A stretch of DNA of 64,000 nt from Salmonella bongori NCTC 12419 (GTDB lineage Bacteria > Pseudomonadota > Gammaproteobacteria > Enterobacterales > Enterobacteriaceae). Both the position numbers and the translations under genes were made by a program. The first letter of the stretch is position 1, and each line of letters starts with the position of its first letter. The notes beneath the pieces are model-generated. The model worked only from the letters and a program-made list of their open reading frames with translations, ran no database searches and was not told the DNA's origin. Below are positions 1 to 8,839 of this stretch, piece after piece. Location of the stretch: assembly GCF_000252995.1 (NCBI RefSeq), contig NC_015761.1, forward strand, positions 1,612,001-1,676,000. Reading direction: 5' to 3'.

Positions 1-575
1 AATATGCCTGGAAGTGCCCTACTGATACGCGGCTCCTTCCTTTTTTCCTGCATCATATGGGCGAGACTCATCTGGATATTGGTGTAGGCACAGGATATTA
101 CCTGAAACATGCACCTGAGAACCATGCCATTTCACTGATGGATTTGAATCCGGATAGCCTGAAAATAGCCGCCGGCCGTGTGGGTGATGAAAAAATCCGC
201 GACACACTACAACATGATGTTTTCGAAACGTTTCCCGCGGACTGGCAGGGACGGTTCGATTCCGTCTCAATGTACTATCTCCTGCATTGCTTACCTGGTG
301 ATATGGCAACGAAAGCGAAAGCAATTAAAAATGCCGGTATGGCGCTTAAACCTGGCGGCACGCTTTTTGGCGCCACTATTCTGGGCAAAGCGGTTTCTCA
401 TAACGCCTTTGGCAAGAAATTGATGGCGGTATACAACAAGAAAGGGATATTCAGCAATACCGATGATTCAGCTGATACGTTACACAGCGTATTAGATGAG
501 CACTTCGCTAAAGTGACTCTGGAGCAACACGGAACCGTTGCGCTATTTTCCGCAACCGCACCTCGCCTGGCGTAG
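1..575 (+). CDS. Class I SAM-dependent methyltransferase, 5'-truncated by the window edge
   Basis: The reading frame is open leftwards from the ATG at 57 to base 3 with no stop, and the upstream codons encode plausible protein (WKCPTDTRLLPFF), so the true start lies outside the window. The glycine-rich SAM-binding motif I (HLDIGVGTGYYL) follows at once, then an acidic motif (LMDLNPDSL) and a motif near MALKPGGTLFGATI typical of Rossmann methyltransferases. The substrate cannot be told. It lies upstream of rydC and opposite cybB, its neighbour in Salmonella. Family assignment is firm; function is unknown. Confidence 0.85.
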   Translation, partial: YAWKCPTDTRLLPFFLHHMGETHLDIGVGTGYYLKHAPENHAISLMDLNPDSLKIAAGRVGDEKIRDTLQHDVFETFPADWQGRFDSVSMYYLLHCLPGDMATKAKAIKNAGMALKPGGTLFGATILGKAVSHNAFGKKLMAVYNKKGIFSNTDDSADTLHSVLDEHFAKVTLEQHGTVALFSATAPRLA

Positions 576-685
576 GTTTTGTTCGCTTCCACATCATCGG
601 TGCAACACAGTTTTTATATTTAACGCATTGATTAAAATAAAATAGCAAGATATAAATTGCTTGTTTTATTTGTCATACAAATAAG

Positions 686-691
686 TATAAT
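686..691 (+). promoter_or_regulatory. -10 element of rydC
   Basis: A perfect TATAAT hexamer lies 5 bases before the 5' end expected for RydC at 697. The -35 region is poor (T-rich around 661-668). A sigma70-type start is inferred. Confidence 0.6.
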
Positions 692-696
692 ACTTG

Positions 697-761
697 CTTC
701 CGATGTAGACCCGCTCTTCTTCGCCTGCGTCACGGGTCTCAATTAGACGCAGGCGTTTTCT
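697..761 (+). ncRNA. rydC: RydC small RNA
   Basis: The sequence starts CTTCCGATGTAGACCCG and ends in the stem CGCCTGCGTC/GACGCAGGCG followed by TTTTCT. This matches Salmonella RydC in sequence and position (between cybB and the methyltransferase gene). The internal ACCCG and CGGGT segments can pair, consistent with its known pseudoknot. RydC is an Hfq-dependent sRNA known to stabilise cfa (cyclopropane fatty acid synthase) mRNA through its 5' end. The rest of the gap at 576-856 holds only its promoter and a short hairpin. Confidence 0.95.
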
Positions 762-826
762 GAACAGCACACGTTGTAAGCTATGATATCTGCTTTGGAT
801 TTCTGACGATAACAGGGAAACGTATC

Positions 827-845
827 GCCCCGCCTGACGCGGGGC
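827..845 (-). terminator. GC hairpin downstream of cybB
   Basis: GCCCCGC and GCGGGGC form a 7-bp stem with a 5-base loop just after the cybB stop on the minus strand. There is no good U-run, so termination is only a possibility. Confidence 0.4.
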
Positions 846-856
846 TGAGGGAAATG

Positions 857-1387
857 TCAGGAACGCTTACGCGGCATCATGCGTAACAGCGTATTGTCTT
901 TCCAGAAATAATGATGCATCAGCGCAGCGAGGGCATGAAGTCCAATCACAAAATAGCCCAGATTCGCCAAAGTAACGTGCCAGGACTTTAGCATATCCAC
1001 ACGTTCAAAGTTAGCTTCAACGGCATACGGCATTACGATACCAAATGCGACCCAGGGATTGCCTCGGTTATACATCATGATCAGGCCAATAACAGGCAGC
1101 GCTATAAACAACAGGTAAATAACCAGGTGTCCCAAATGCGCCATTCCTGTCATCATGGGTTTTGGGCGGGGAGCAATCGGCGGCGTTGGATATTTCAGCC
1201 GGAGACACAAACGCGCCACCATTAAAATCAAAATCGTAATACCACATGAAACGTGCGTGATATTAAACCAGGGTCGATAACTGCGCGGCACGAACCCACG
1301 TAATTCCATCGCAGCGTAAGCCACAATAACCAGAAAAAAGACTAACCAGTGAATACCAATTTGCAGGCTGGAATACTTATTGCCCAT
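857..1387 (-). CDS. cybB: Cytochrome b561
   Basis: A di-haem b-type cytochrome of the inner membrane that oxidises ubiquinol; E. coli CybB also acts as a superoxide:ubiquinone oxidoreductase. The 176 residues form four hydrophobic segments with the conserved histidines in IHWLVFF, HVSCGI, HLGHLV and GLHALAALMHHYF. I chose the ATG at 1387 (MGNKYSSLQ) over an upstream in-frame ATG at 1423 because it gives the family length and N-terminus. It is a single gene, convergent with rydC. Confidence 0.95.
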   Translation of the reverse strand: MGNKYSSLQIGIHWLVFFLVIVAYAAMELRGFVPRSYRPWFNITHVSCGITILILMVARLCLRLKYPTPPIAPRPKPMMTGMAHLGHLVIYLLFIALPVIGLIMMYNRGNPWVAFGIVMPYAVEANFERVDMLKSWHVTLANLGYFVIGLHALAALMHHYFWKDNTLLRMMPRKRS

Positions 1388-1502
1388 AATACGTCCTGAA
1401 TAGAAAGTATAAAGCGACAACATAACCAGCTTTTATAAATAATTCATCAATTTTGTGAGATGTTTTCGCCCTTGTCCGTGTGCATACGCTAACGGACGAT
1501 CT

Positions 1503-2303
1503 TTAGCGCAACACTCGCTGACCAGCTATACCGCACAACGTCGTATCCGATTGCAATATATGCCATGCTGTTTCGACATCTTGTGGAATATCGACGTGAA
1601 TAATAAAATTTTTACCGCGCGGCCCGTATCCTGTTTCATCGTCACGCAAACGTGGCAGCTCACCGGCAATCAGGGAAAGGTAACGCTCTACCGTCCAGAC
1701 CCCCTCTTCAGCATTAACAAAATCTGTACCGTCGTTAAGATGACAGAGTTCCGGAATAAACCCGGGAAAACTCAGCCAGCGCGGCGCATCAATATCGTCG
1801 CCCGTCACGCGACGAAACGTCGCCATCGTGCGCCGCTGCATAGTGGGATCTTGCACAACGATAGCGGTGTTAATACTTTCTTTTGCCTGACGGAGTAATG
1901 CACAAGAAAAACGGGCATTTTCACCACAATTGGTAGACTGATCTTCCACCCAAATTTTCTCTGCCGGAATATGCCAGAACTGATTCGCAATATCAGCGAG
2001 GATTGCAGCTTCGGTACGTCCGGTGGTACGAATAATATTGTAGCGGGGATGCCGGGCGATCGCGGCGTACAAAAATGGCGTTGAATGGCCAATGCCGCCG
2101 CTAATCAGTAAAGGAACGCCCTGCGCTTTGGCGATACGACAGGCTGCATCGATAGTGGGGATCACTGCGTTGCCCGCCAGGATGACACAATCCGACGAAT
2201 AAGGTTGTTCGCCGGAAAAATCATTTTGCGCCAACCACTGCCCAACGGTATTCACCGCAAATAATGTTCTTCCGGAGAGTACTGGAAATTGCCTCATTTG
2301 CAT
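1503..2303 (-). CDS. ydcF: YdcF, DUF218 SAM-binding protein
   Basis: 266 residues, the same length as E. coli YdcF, a DUF218-fold protein reported to bind S-adenosylmethionine but with no established reaction. The N-terminal half carries the DUF218 core (DCVILAGNAV, LLISGGIGHS, EAAILADIA, EDQSTNCGENARF). No signal peptide or membrane segment is seen, so it should be cytosolic. It lies 74 bases downstream of hrpA on the same strand, with an SD-like GGAGGAACA before the ATG. Confidence 0.93.
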   Translation of the reverse strand: MQMRQFPVLSGRTLFAVNTVGQWLAQNDFSGEQPYSSDCVILAGNAVIPTIDAACRIAKAQGVPLLISGGIGHSTPFLYAAIARHPRYNIIRTTGRTEAAILADIANQFWHIPAEKIWVEDQSTNCGENARFSCALLRQAKESINTAIVVQDPTMQRRTMATFRRVTGDDIDAPRWLSFPGFIPELCHLNDGTDFVNAEEGVWTVERYLSLIAGELPRLRDDETGYGPRGKNFIIHVDIPQDVETAWHILQSDTTLCGIAGQRVLR

Positions 2304-2377
2304 TGTTCCTCCTTTTTGCTCTCAATAGGCTACCGGACGCATACAGAATGAGTACCGGATCTCTCCGAAAGACGGCG

Positions 2378-5300
2378 TTATGCCGTAATCTGATCCATCG
2401 CCTGTAAAATACGCTTATCAGAAACAGGATACGGTGTACCAAGCTGTTGGGCAAAATAACTGACGCGAAGCTCTTCGATCATCCAGCGAATTGCTTTCAC
2501 ATCATCATCTTCTCGACGTGCCGGGGGCAGTTTGTTTATCCACTGCTGCCACGCTTGCTGAACGCTTTCAACTTTCAGCATCTGCGCCCGGTCACGGTGC
2601 GGATCGATCGCCATTTTTTCCAGCCGCTTTTCAATTGCCTGCAGATAACGCAGCGTATCGCCGAGGCGTTTAAAGCCATTGCCCGTCACAAAACCACGAT
2701 ACACCAGCCCGCTCATCTGCGCCTTGATATCGGACAGCCCCAACGCCATGCTCATATCCACTCGCCCTTTCAGACGTTTGTTGATATTGAATACGGTTGT
2801 CAGGATCTGTTCAACCTGCTTCGCGATATCCACTACAGTATCGTTCAGCCCGGCGCGCACCTTTTCGTGCAACGTGGCAAATCCCGCTTCTGTCCACACC
2901 GGTCCGCCATTGGCGTCGATCAGTTTGTCTACGCCGCAGGAAATACAGTCGTCGATCAGTTCCAGCACCTTGCCGTATGGGTTAAAGTACAGCCCCAGCT
3001 TGGCTTTGTTCGGCAACTTCTCATGCAGGTACTTAATCGGTGAGGGAATATTCAGTAATAGCAGACGGCGTAAACCGCACCACATCGCCTGCTGTTGTTC
3101 CAGCGGGTTATCAAACAGTTTAATCGCGACGCTGTCACGCTCATCTACTAACGCTGGCCACGCTTTCACTTTGTAATTACCGCGTTTCTGTTCGTAGCTT
3201 TCCGGCAACACACCGAAGCTCCAGATATGCAGCCCACTCTGCTCAATACCGTCATCCGCCACCGCAGAGAGCGTCTCCTGCACTTTACCTTTCAGCGCAT
3301 TTTTAAGTTCAGCGAGCGAACGCCCCTCCTGCAGTTTCTTGTTTTTATCATTTACGACACGAAAGGTGATTTTCAGGTGATCGGGCACCTGATCCCACTG
3401 CCAGTCTTCCCGGTCAACCGTGACGCCAGTCATACGGCGTAACTCACGCTCCAGCGCGTCCAGTAATGGCAACTCCAGCGGCGTTACGCGACCTAAAAAT
3501 GCTTCAGCATAGTTTGGCGCAGGCACGAAATTGCGGCGTACCGGTTTTGGCAGCGATTTAATCAACGCGATAATTAATTCGCGACGCAGTCCCGGGATCT
3601 GCCATTCAAAACCGCTCTCGTCTACCTGGTTAAGGAGCGGCAACGGAATATGGACGGTGACGCCGTCAGCATCCGCGCCCGGTTCAAACTGATAGCTCAA
3701 ACGCAGTTTAAGATTGCCCTGATGCCAGAAGTTCGGGTAATCCAGTTTGCTGATTTTTTCCGCACCTTCTTTAATCAACATACTTTTTTCAAAGTTGAGT
3801 AAATCCGGCGTCTCGCGGCTAACTTTTTTCCACCAATTGTCAAAATGACGGGCAGAAATCACATCATGACTAATACGCTGGTCATAAAACTCAAACAGAG
3901 TATCGTCATCCACCAGAATATCGCGGCGACGTGATTTATGCTCAAGCTCTTCAACTTCCGCTCGCAATTTCAGATTCTCACGAAAGAAAGCGTGGCGGGT
4001 TTGCCAGTCCCCCTCCACCAGCGCATGGCGGATAAACAGCTCGCGACACAACGCAGGATCAATCTGGCTGTAATTTACCTTACGCGCAGCGACAATCGGC
4101 AGGCCGTAAACAGTCACTTTTTCCGTCGCCATCACTGCGCCTTGCGCCCGTTCCCAGTGCGGTTCGCTATATGACCGCTTAATCAGGTGCTGGGCTACTG
4201 GCTCTACCCATTCTGGCTCAATGCGGGCAGCGGTGCGTCCCCACAGACGGCTGGTCTCCACCAGTTCTGCGACCATCGTCCATTTCGGCGGTTTTTTAAA
4301 TAAGCCGGACCCGGGAAAGATGGAGAACCGGGCATTACGCGCGCCGGTATACTCCTGCTTATCGGCATCTTTCATTCCGATATGCGACAACAGTCCCGTT
4401 AATAACGCAACATGAATTTCCCGGTACTCTGCCGGTTCGCTGTTTACCGGAATACCCAGTTCTTTTACCACCTGACGCAATTGAGTATAGATATCTTGCC
4501 ACTCACGCACACGCAGATAGTTCAGGTAATCGGTGCGACACAAGCGACGGAATTGATTTGACGACAGGGCCTTTTGTTGCTCACCGAGGTAATTCCACAG
4601 GTTCACAAACGCCAGGAAATCAGATTCTTTATCGTGGAAACGTCGGTGCTTTTCGTCCGAAGCCTGCTGTTTATCCATCGGCCGCTCGCGCGGGTCCTGA
4701 ATAGAGAGCGCGGAAGTAATGATCATCGCTTCACGCACACAACCGTGTTTTTGCGCTTCCAGCACCATGCGCGCCAGTCGTGGATCGACCGGCAACTGGG
4801 ATAATTGTCGGCCCAGCGGCGTTAGTTTATACGTCGTCTGCTGCTCGCTGGTGGTAATTGCCCCCAGCTCCTCTAACAGACGTACACCATCCTGGATATT
4901 TCGCTTATCCGGTGCTTCGACAAACGGGAACGCAGCAATATCGCCCAGTCCCAGCGCGGTCATTTGCAAAATGACCGACGCCAGGTTAGTACGCAGAATT
5001 TCCGGATCGGTAAACGCCGGACGCGACAGGAAGTCGTTCTCCGAATACAGCCGAATACAGATCCCTTCCGACACGCGTCCACAACGCCCTTTACGTTGAT
5101 TAGCGGAAGCCTGCGAGATCGGTTCAATCGGCAGGCGCTGGACTTTAGTACGGTAACTGTAACGGCTAATACGCGCCGTGCCTGGATCGATAACATACTT
5201 GATGCCCGGCACTGTCAGCGAGGTTTCCGCCACGTTAGTCGCCAGCACAATACGGCGTCCGCTATGCGACTGGAAAACGCGGTTCTGCTCGCTGTTTGAC

Positions 5301-6280
5301 AAACGTGCATAGAGCGGTAACACCTCGGTATGCCGCAAATTCAGCTTACTCAATGCGTCGGCGGTATCACGGATTTCCCGTTCCCCGCTCATAAAAATCA
5401 GGATGTCTCCGGCGCTTTCATGCCCTAGCTCCTCAACGGCGTCAAAAATCGCCTGCAGCTGATCGCGTTCGGTGTCGTCGGCTTCTTCAACAATAGGTCG
5501 ATAACGGACTTCAACAGGATACGTGCGGCCAGAGACTTCGATAATCGGCGCGTTATTAAAGTGGCGCGAGAAACGTTCCGGGTCAATGGTCGCAGAGGTA
5601 ATAATCACTTTCAGATCAGGGCGACGCGGCAGGAGCTCTTTCAGGTAGCCGAGCAAAAAGTCAATATTCAGACTGCGTTCGTGCGCTTCATCAATGATAA
5701 TGGTGTCATACTGCATCAGCAGCCTGTCCTGCTGGATTTCCGCCAGCAGGATACCGTCCGTCATCAGTTTGACCATAGTGTTACTACTCACATGATCGCT
5801 GAAACGAACTTTATAGCCGATGCAGCCGCCCGGCTCTGTTTGTAGCTCTTCGGCAATACGGTTAGCGACGGTGCGCGCCGCCAGGCGACGCGGCTGAGTA
5901 TGGCCAATAAGTCCTTTAATTCCGCGCCCCAGTTCCATGCAAATCTTAGGTAACTGAGTCGTTTTACCGGAGCCGGTTTCCCCTGCCACAATCACCACCT
6001 GGTGATCGCGAATCGCTTCCAGAATGTCCTGCTTTTTCTGGCTAACAGGCAGGTTTTGCGGATAAGCGATCGAGGGGCGAGCGGCTTCTCGTAGCATGAC
6101 CAGCCCCACGGCCTGTTCAATTTCTTTCGCCATTGCCTGGTAAATGGCCTGTTGTGCATCAGCATTTTTCACTTTCTTCACGCCATGCAAGCGACGCGCA
6201 AAGCGCTGCCGGTCACGCAGCATCAGAGAATCCAGCCGCTGCTGTAACGCCTGAAGTGTCAACGTAGATTGTTCTGTCAT
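2378..6280 (-). CDS. hrpA: HrpA, DEAH-box RNA helicase
   Basis: A 1,300-residue DEAH/RHA helicase. In E. coli HrpA processes fimbrial (daa) mRNA and has been linked to rescue of stalled ribosomes. Walker A (GETGSGKTTQ, about residues 100-109), the DEAH box (IIIDEAHERS), motif III (TSATID), and motif VI (QRKGRCGR) are all present, followed by the HA2/OB region and a long C-terminal domain. The start at 6280 (MTEQSTLTL) matches the E. coli length; a further in-frame ATG at 6316 would add 12 residues. It is divergent from azoR. Confidence 0.97.
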   Translation of the reverse strand: MTEQSTLTLQALQQRLDSLMLRDRQRFARRLHGVKKVKNADAQQAIYQAMAKEIEQAVGLVMLREAARPSIAYPQNLPVSQKKQDILEAIRDHQVVIVAGETGSGKTTQLPKICMELGRGIKGLIGHTQPRRLAARTVANRIAEELQTEPGGCIGYKVRFSDHVSSNTMVKLMTDGILLAEIQQDRLLMQYDTIIIDEAHERSLNIDFLLGYLKELLPRRPDLKVIITSATIDPERFSRHFNNAPIIEVSGRTYPVEVRYRPIVEEADDTERDQLQAIFDAVEELGHESAGDILIFMSGEREIRDTADALSKLNLRHTEVLPLYARLSNSEQNRVFQSHSGRRIVLATNVAETSLTVPGIKYVIDPGTARISRYSYRTKVQRLPIEPISQASANQRKGRCGRVSEGICIRLYSENDFLSRPAFTDPEILRTNLASVILQMTALGLGDIAAFPFVEAPDKRNIQDGVRLLEELGAITTSEQQTTYKLTPLGRQLSQLPVDPRLARMVLEAQKHGCVREAMIITSALSIQDPRERPMDKQQASDEKHRRFHDKESDFLAFVNLWNYLGEQQKALSSNQFRRLCRTDYLNYLRVREWQDIYTQLRQVVKELGIPVNSEPAEYREIHVALLTGLLSHIGMKDADKQEYTGARNARFSIFPGSGLFKKPPKWTMVAELVETSRLWGRTAARIEPEWVEPVAQHLIKRSYSEPHWERAQGAVMATEKVTVYGLPIVAARKVNYSQIDPALCRELFIRHALVEGDWQTRHAFFRENLKLRAEVEELEHKSRRRDILVDDDTLFEFYDQRISHDVISARHFDNWWKKVSRETPDLLNFEKSMLIKEGAEKISKLDYPNFWHQGNLKLRLSYQFEPGADADGVTVHIPLPLLNQVDESGFEWQIPGLRRELIIALIKSLPKPVRRNFVPAPNYAEAFLGRVTPLELPLLDALERELRRMTGVTVDREDWQWDQVPDHLKITFRVVNDKNKKLQEGRSLAELKNALKGKVQETLSAVADDGIEQSGLHIWSFGVLPESYEQKRGNYKVKAWPALVDERDSVAIKLFDNPLEQQQAMWCGLRRLLLLNIPSPIKYLHEKLPNKAKLGLYFNPYGKVLELIDDCISCGVDKLIDANGGPVWTEAGFATLHEKVRAGLNDTVVDIAKQVEQILTTVFNINKRLKGRVDMSMALGLSDIKAQMSGLVYRGFVTGNGFKRLGDTLRYLQAIEKRLEKMAIDPHRDRAQMLKVESVQQAWQQWINKLPPARREDDDVKAIRWMIEELRVSYFAQQLGTPYPVSDKRILQAMDQITA

Positions 6281-6480
6281 AAAGTCTTGGGCAGCGTTCT
6301 GCCTGTTCAAAATCATTTTAAATAATAGGTATAGAGTACCACATGGAGGCTTTTTTTACGTTGTTCAATAATTTCGAACAAAGAGTTCGATATATTGCAC
6401 TATCCCTGCGGTGCAATTGTGAATAAAGTGTCAACAAGCAACGGGGCGCGCCCCTTCAAATCCATATAAAGGAAACACCC

Positions 6481-7086
6481 ATGAGCAAGGTATTAGTTCT
6501 TAAATCCAGTATTCTGGCAGGGTACTCTCAGTCTGGTCAGTTAACTGACTATTTTATTGAACAATGGCGTGAAAAACACGTCGCAGATGAAATTACCGTC
6601 CGTGATCTGGCGGCCAACCCTGTTCCGGTCCTGGATGGCGAACTGGTGGGCGCGATGCGTCCAGGGGATGCGCCTTTAACGCCACGCCAACAAGACGCTC
6701 TGGCACTCTCTGACGAACTGATTGCTGAACTGAAAGCCCACGACGTCATCGTTATTGCGGCGCCGATGTACAATTTCAACATCCCAACACAGTTAAAAAA
6801 TTACTTCGATCTGATTGCCCGCGCCGGTATCACCTTCCGCTATACCGAAAAAGGTCCGGAAGGTCTGGTAACAGGCAAACGCGCGGTGGTTCTGTCCAGC
6901 CGTGGCGGTATCCATAAAGATACGCCAACGGATTTGATTGCCCCTTACCTGAAAGTGTTCCTCGGCTTTATCGGTATCACCGACGTGAATTTTGTCTTTG
7001 CCGAAGGCATTGCCTACGGGCCGGAAGTAGCAGCTAAAGCCCAGTCTGATGCAAAAGCTGCGATTGACAGCGTAGTGGTTGCCTGA
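6481..7086 (+). CDS. azoR: FMN-dependent NADH azoreductase
   Basis: A 201-residue flavodoxin-fold quinone/azo reductase (formerly acpD). It performs two-electron NADH reduction of quinones and azo dyes, protecting against thiol and electrophile stress. The FMN-binding elements are visible: KSSILAGYSQSGQL near the N-terminus, APMYNFNIPTQLKNYFD around residue 95, and SSRGGIH around 140. A good ribosome site (AAAGGAAACACCC) precedes the ATG. It is transcribed away from hrpA with a 200-base shared upstream region. Confidence 0.97.
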   Translation: MSKVLVLKSSILAGYSQSGQLTDYFIEQWREKHVADEITVRDLAANPVPVLDGELVGAMRPGDAPLTPRQQDALALSDELIAELKAHDVIVIAAPMYNFNIPTQLKNYFDLIARAGITFRYTEKGPEGLVTGKRAVVLSSRGGIHKDTPTDLIAPYLKVFLGFIGITDVNFVFAEGIAYGPEVAAKAQSDAKAAIDSVVVA

Positions 7087-7133
7087 TAGCGCAAACTGCC
7101 CCGAAAGTTGACGCTCAACGAGTAGGGGTTTAA

Positions 7134-7538
7134 TCAAACAGCAAGCGCGAATAGCCATATCCCCCACAGCGCGGCTATCGTGACCAGAGTGCGGCGGAAT
7201 TGTTTGAGCGCCCCCTGCTGACGCTCGCTTAGGGTTATCGCTCGTACTCTTTCGCGCCGCCAGATAATAAAAAGCCCTTCGCCAGCCTGGAAGTTATTCT
7301 CCAGCGTAATCAGCGCGAAATAACGCCTATCCAACCAAATCCGCCAACTACCCAAACAGGCCATACCGCTCAGCAATGCGATAACGACGCGCAGCGAGCC
7401 CGGCGGAGAGATAAATATCACCCATACCCCAGGAGGGAGGGTAAAAAGCAGGAAAAATCGCCAACTTGCTAATGTATGCGACAATAAATCACGCTGAAGT
7501 ACATTCTCACTTATTACCTTGTCACTTTTTGTTGCCAT
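7134..7538 (-). CDS. Small membrane protein at the end of the ynb cluster
   Basis: 134 residues with three hydrophobic stretches (FFLLFTLPPGVWVIFI, VVIALLSGMACLGSW, VTIAALWGIWLFALAV) and a basic amphipathic region between. I do not recognise a catalytic motif. Its ATG lies 25 bases inside the 3' end of ynbD in another frame, so the two are likely translationally coupled and it is probably the last member of the lipid-metabolism cluster. An accessory or scaffolding role in the inner membrane is inference only. Confidence 0.75.
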   Translation of the reverse strand: MATKSDKVISENVLQRDLLSHTLASWRFFLLFTLPPGVWVIFISPPGSLRVVIALLSGMACLGSWRIWLDRRYFALITLENNFQAGEGLFIIWRRERVRAITLSERQQGALKQFRRTLVTIAALWGIWLFALAV

Positions 7539-8839
7539 TGCCGCAGTCCTTCCAGGTGTTCATCCATCAAAACAATTTGTGGCCGACACGCACGAATATG
7601 CGCTACCGCCTGTTCTACCGTTGTCGCATGGCCGTAGCTCAATAGCCATGCCGCAACCACCATCGCACTACGAGATAGCCCCAGCGAACAATGTACCAGC
7701 ACCGTTCCGTACTCCACACGCAACGCCTCCAGCATGGCCACCGCCAGCCGGAGCTGCGCATCGTCCGGCGGGACCAGATCCAACATGGGTACGCAATAAT
7801 AGGTCTTCGAGCTTGTTACCGGGGGGCGAGGAAACTCGCAGGTCACATCCAGCACCGCGTTTTGTACAGGAGTGCGGCGTGGATAACTGCCAAAATAAAC
7901 GTCTGCGGCGATGTGATTGGCCAGCGGCTGGCGATGCGTAAACCAACGCATCGCCAGCCACATCCCCCAGCGCCACGGAAACGTTAACCAATAGACGGCA
8001 GGCGACAGTCGCCCCTCTTCATCTTTACATAGCGCTGCAACACCGACGCCCCCATAACCGCAGCCCACAATCAATAAGGACAACGCCAGCCAGCACAAAC
8101 ACACCGACGGCCAGAATGACCATGGCGCCAGCAGCACTCCCACGATAATGCATAGGGACATCCCGAATAAGTAACGACGCATTAACCGGAACCGAACCGT
8201 ATTCGGCACCTGCCAATGCCAGCGACACTGTGCCGGTACCATCCAGTCGATCAGCATCCCCGCCATCAGACCGGTAATAATATCAATAAAATGGTGTTGC
8301 CAGGTTGTCAGTACCGAAATGGCAATCAACAGAAACCAGACATCGCACAGCCTGCGCCAGATGCCGGAAAGATGGTGGCTAAAATGTCGCCACAGCAGCC
8401 AACAAAGGATAATATGCAGCGATGGCGACTGGTTATATGGCAAGTCGAACTGTTCGAGTTGCGTGAACAGCCACCCCGCTGCGCCGGTAACAGTCGGACG
8501 CGTGAAACTAAACTGTAAAGGGAAAAACAGAAAGCCGACGCAGGCAATAACCGACGCCAGTACCAGACGGCGCACCAGCCGACATTGCTCAAAAGTTGTA
8601 GCGCAGATAAATAACGACAGTCCGTAGAACAAATCCAGACTCCAGTAGGGAACAATGCTCCACGGAATAAAGGGGATGGCAGATTCCCAGCCAAGCACCA
8701 TGCTCCCGATATCATGAAATTGGGCATCCCGCCAGGCGGTAAATTGATTTACTTTTCCGTAGGTAAGAAAGAAAAACGGCGCCAGTAGCAGCAACCACGC
8801 AGTACCCTGCATAAGTACTTTGCGACGTTCAGACTCCAC
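7514..8839 (-). CDS. ynbD: YnbD, PAP2-like membrane domain fused to a dual-specificity phosphatase
   Basis: The N-terminal ~300 residues are multi-pass membrane with PAP2-superfamily motifs: SPSLH (motif 2) and TWQHHFIDIITG (motif 3 histidine and aspartate). The C-terminal ~130 residues are a cysteine phosphatase with an intact P-loop, HCSLGLSRS (C-x5-R). Both kinds of phosphatase can act on lipid phosphates. I favour the GTG at 8839 (MESERRKVLMQG), which overlaps the ynbC stop. The ATG at 8812 is the alternative and removes nine charged residues. The substrate is not known; the gene neighbours suggest a phospholipid head group. Confidence 0.85.
   Translation of the reverse strand: MESERRKVLMQGTAWLLLLAPFFFLTYGKVNQFTAWRDAQFHDIGSMVLGWESAIPFIPWSIVPYWSLDLFYGLSLFICATTFEQCRLVRRLVLASVIACVGFLFFPLQFSFTRPTVTGAAGWLFTQLEQFDLPYNQSPSLHIILCWLLWRHFSHHLSGIWRRLCDVWFLLIAISVLTTWQHHFIDIITGLMAGMLIDWMVPAQCRWHWQVPNTVRFRLMRRYLFGMSLCIIVGVLLAPWSFWPSVCLCWLALSLLIVGCGYGGVGVAALCKDEEGRLSPAVYWLTFPWRWGMWLAMRWFTHRQPLANHIAADVYFGSYPRRTPVQNAVLDVTCEFPRPPVTSSKTYYCVPMLDLVPPDDAQLRLAVAMLEALRVEYGTVLVHCSLGLSRSAMVVAAWLLSYGHATTVEQAVAHIRACRPQIVLMDEHLEGLRQWQQKVTR

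Noticed and set aside
2447..3043. 198-codon plus-strand frame opposite hrpA
   Set aside because: Antisense shadow of hrpA, high in His/Arg/Gln as expected from the reverse strand.
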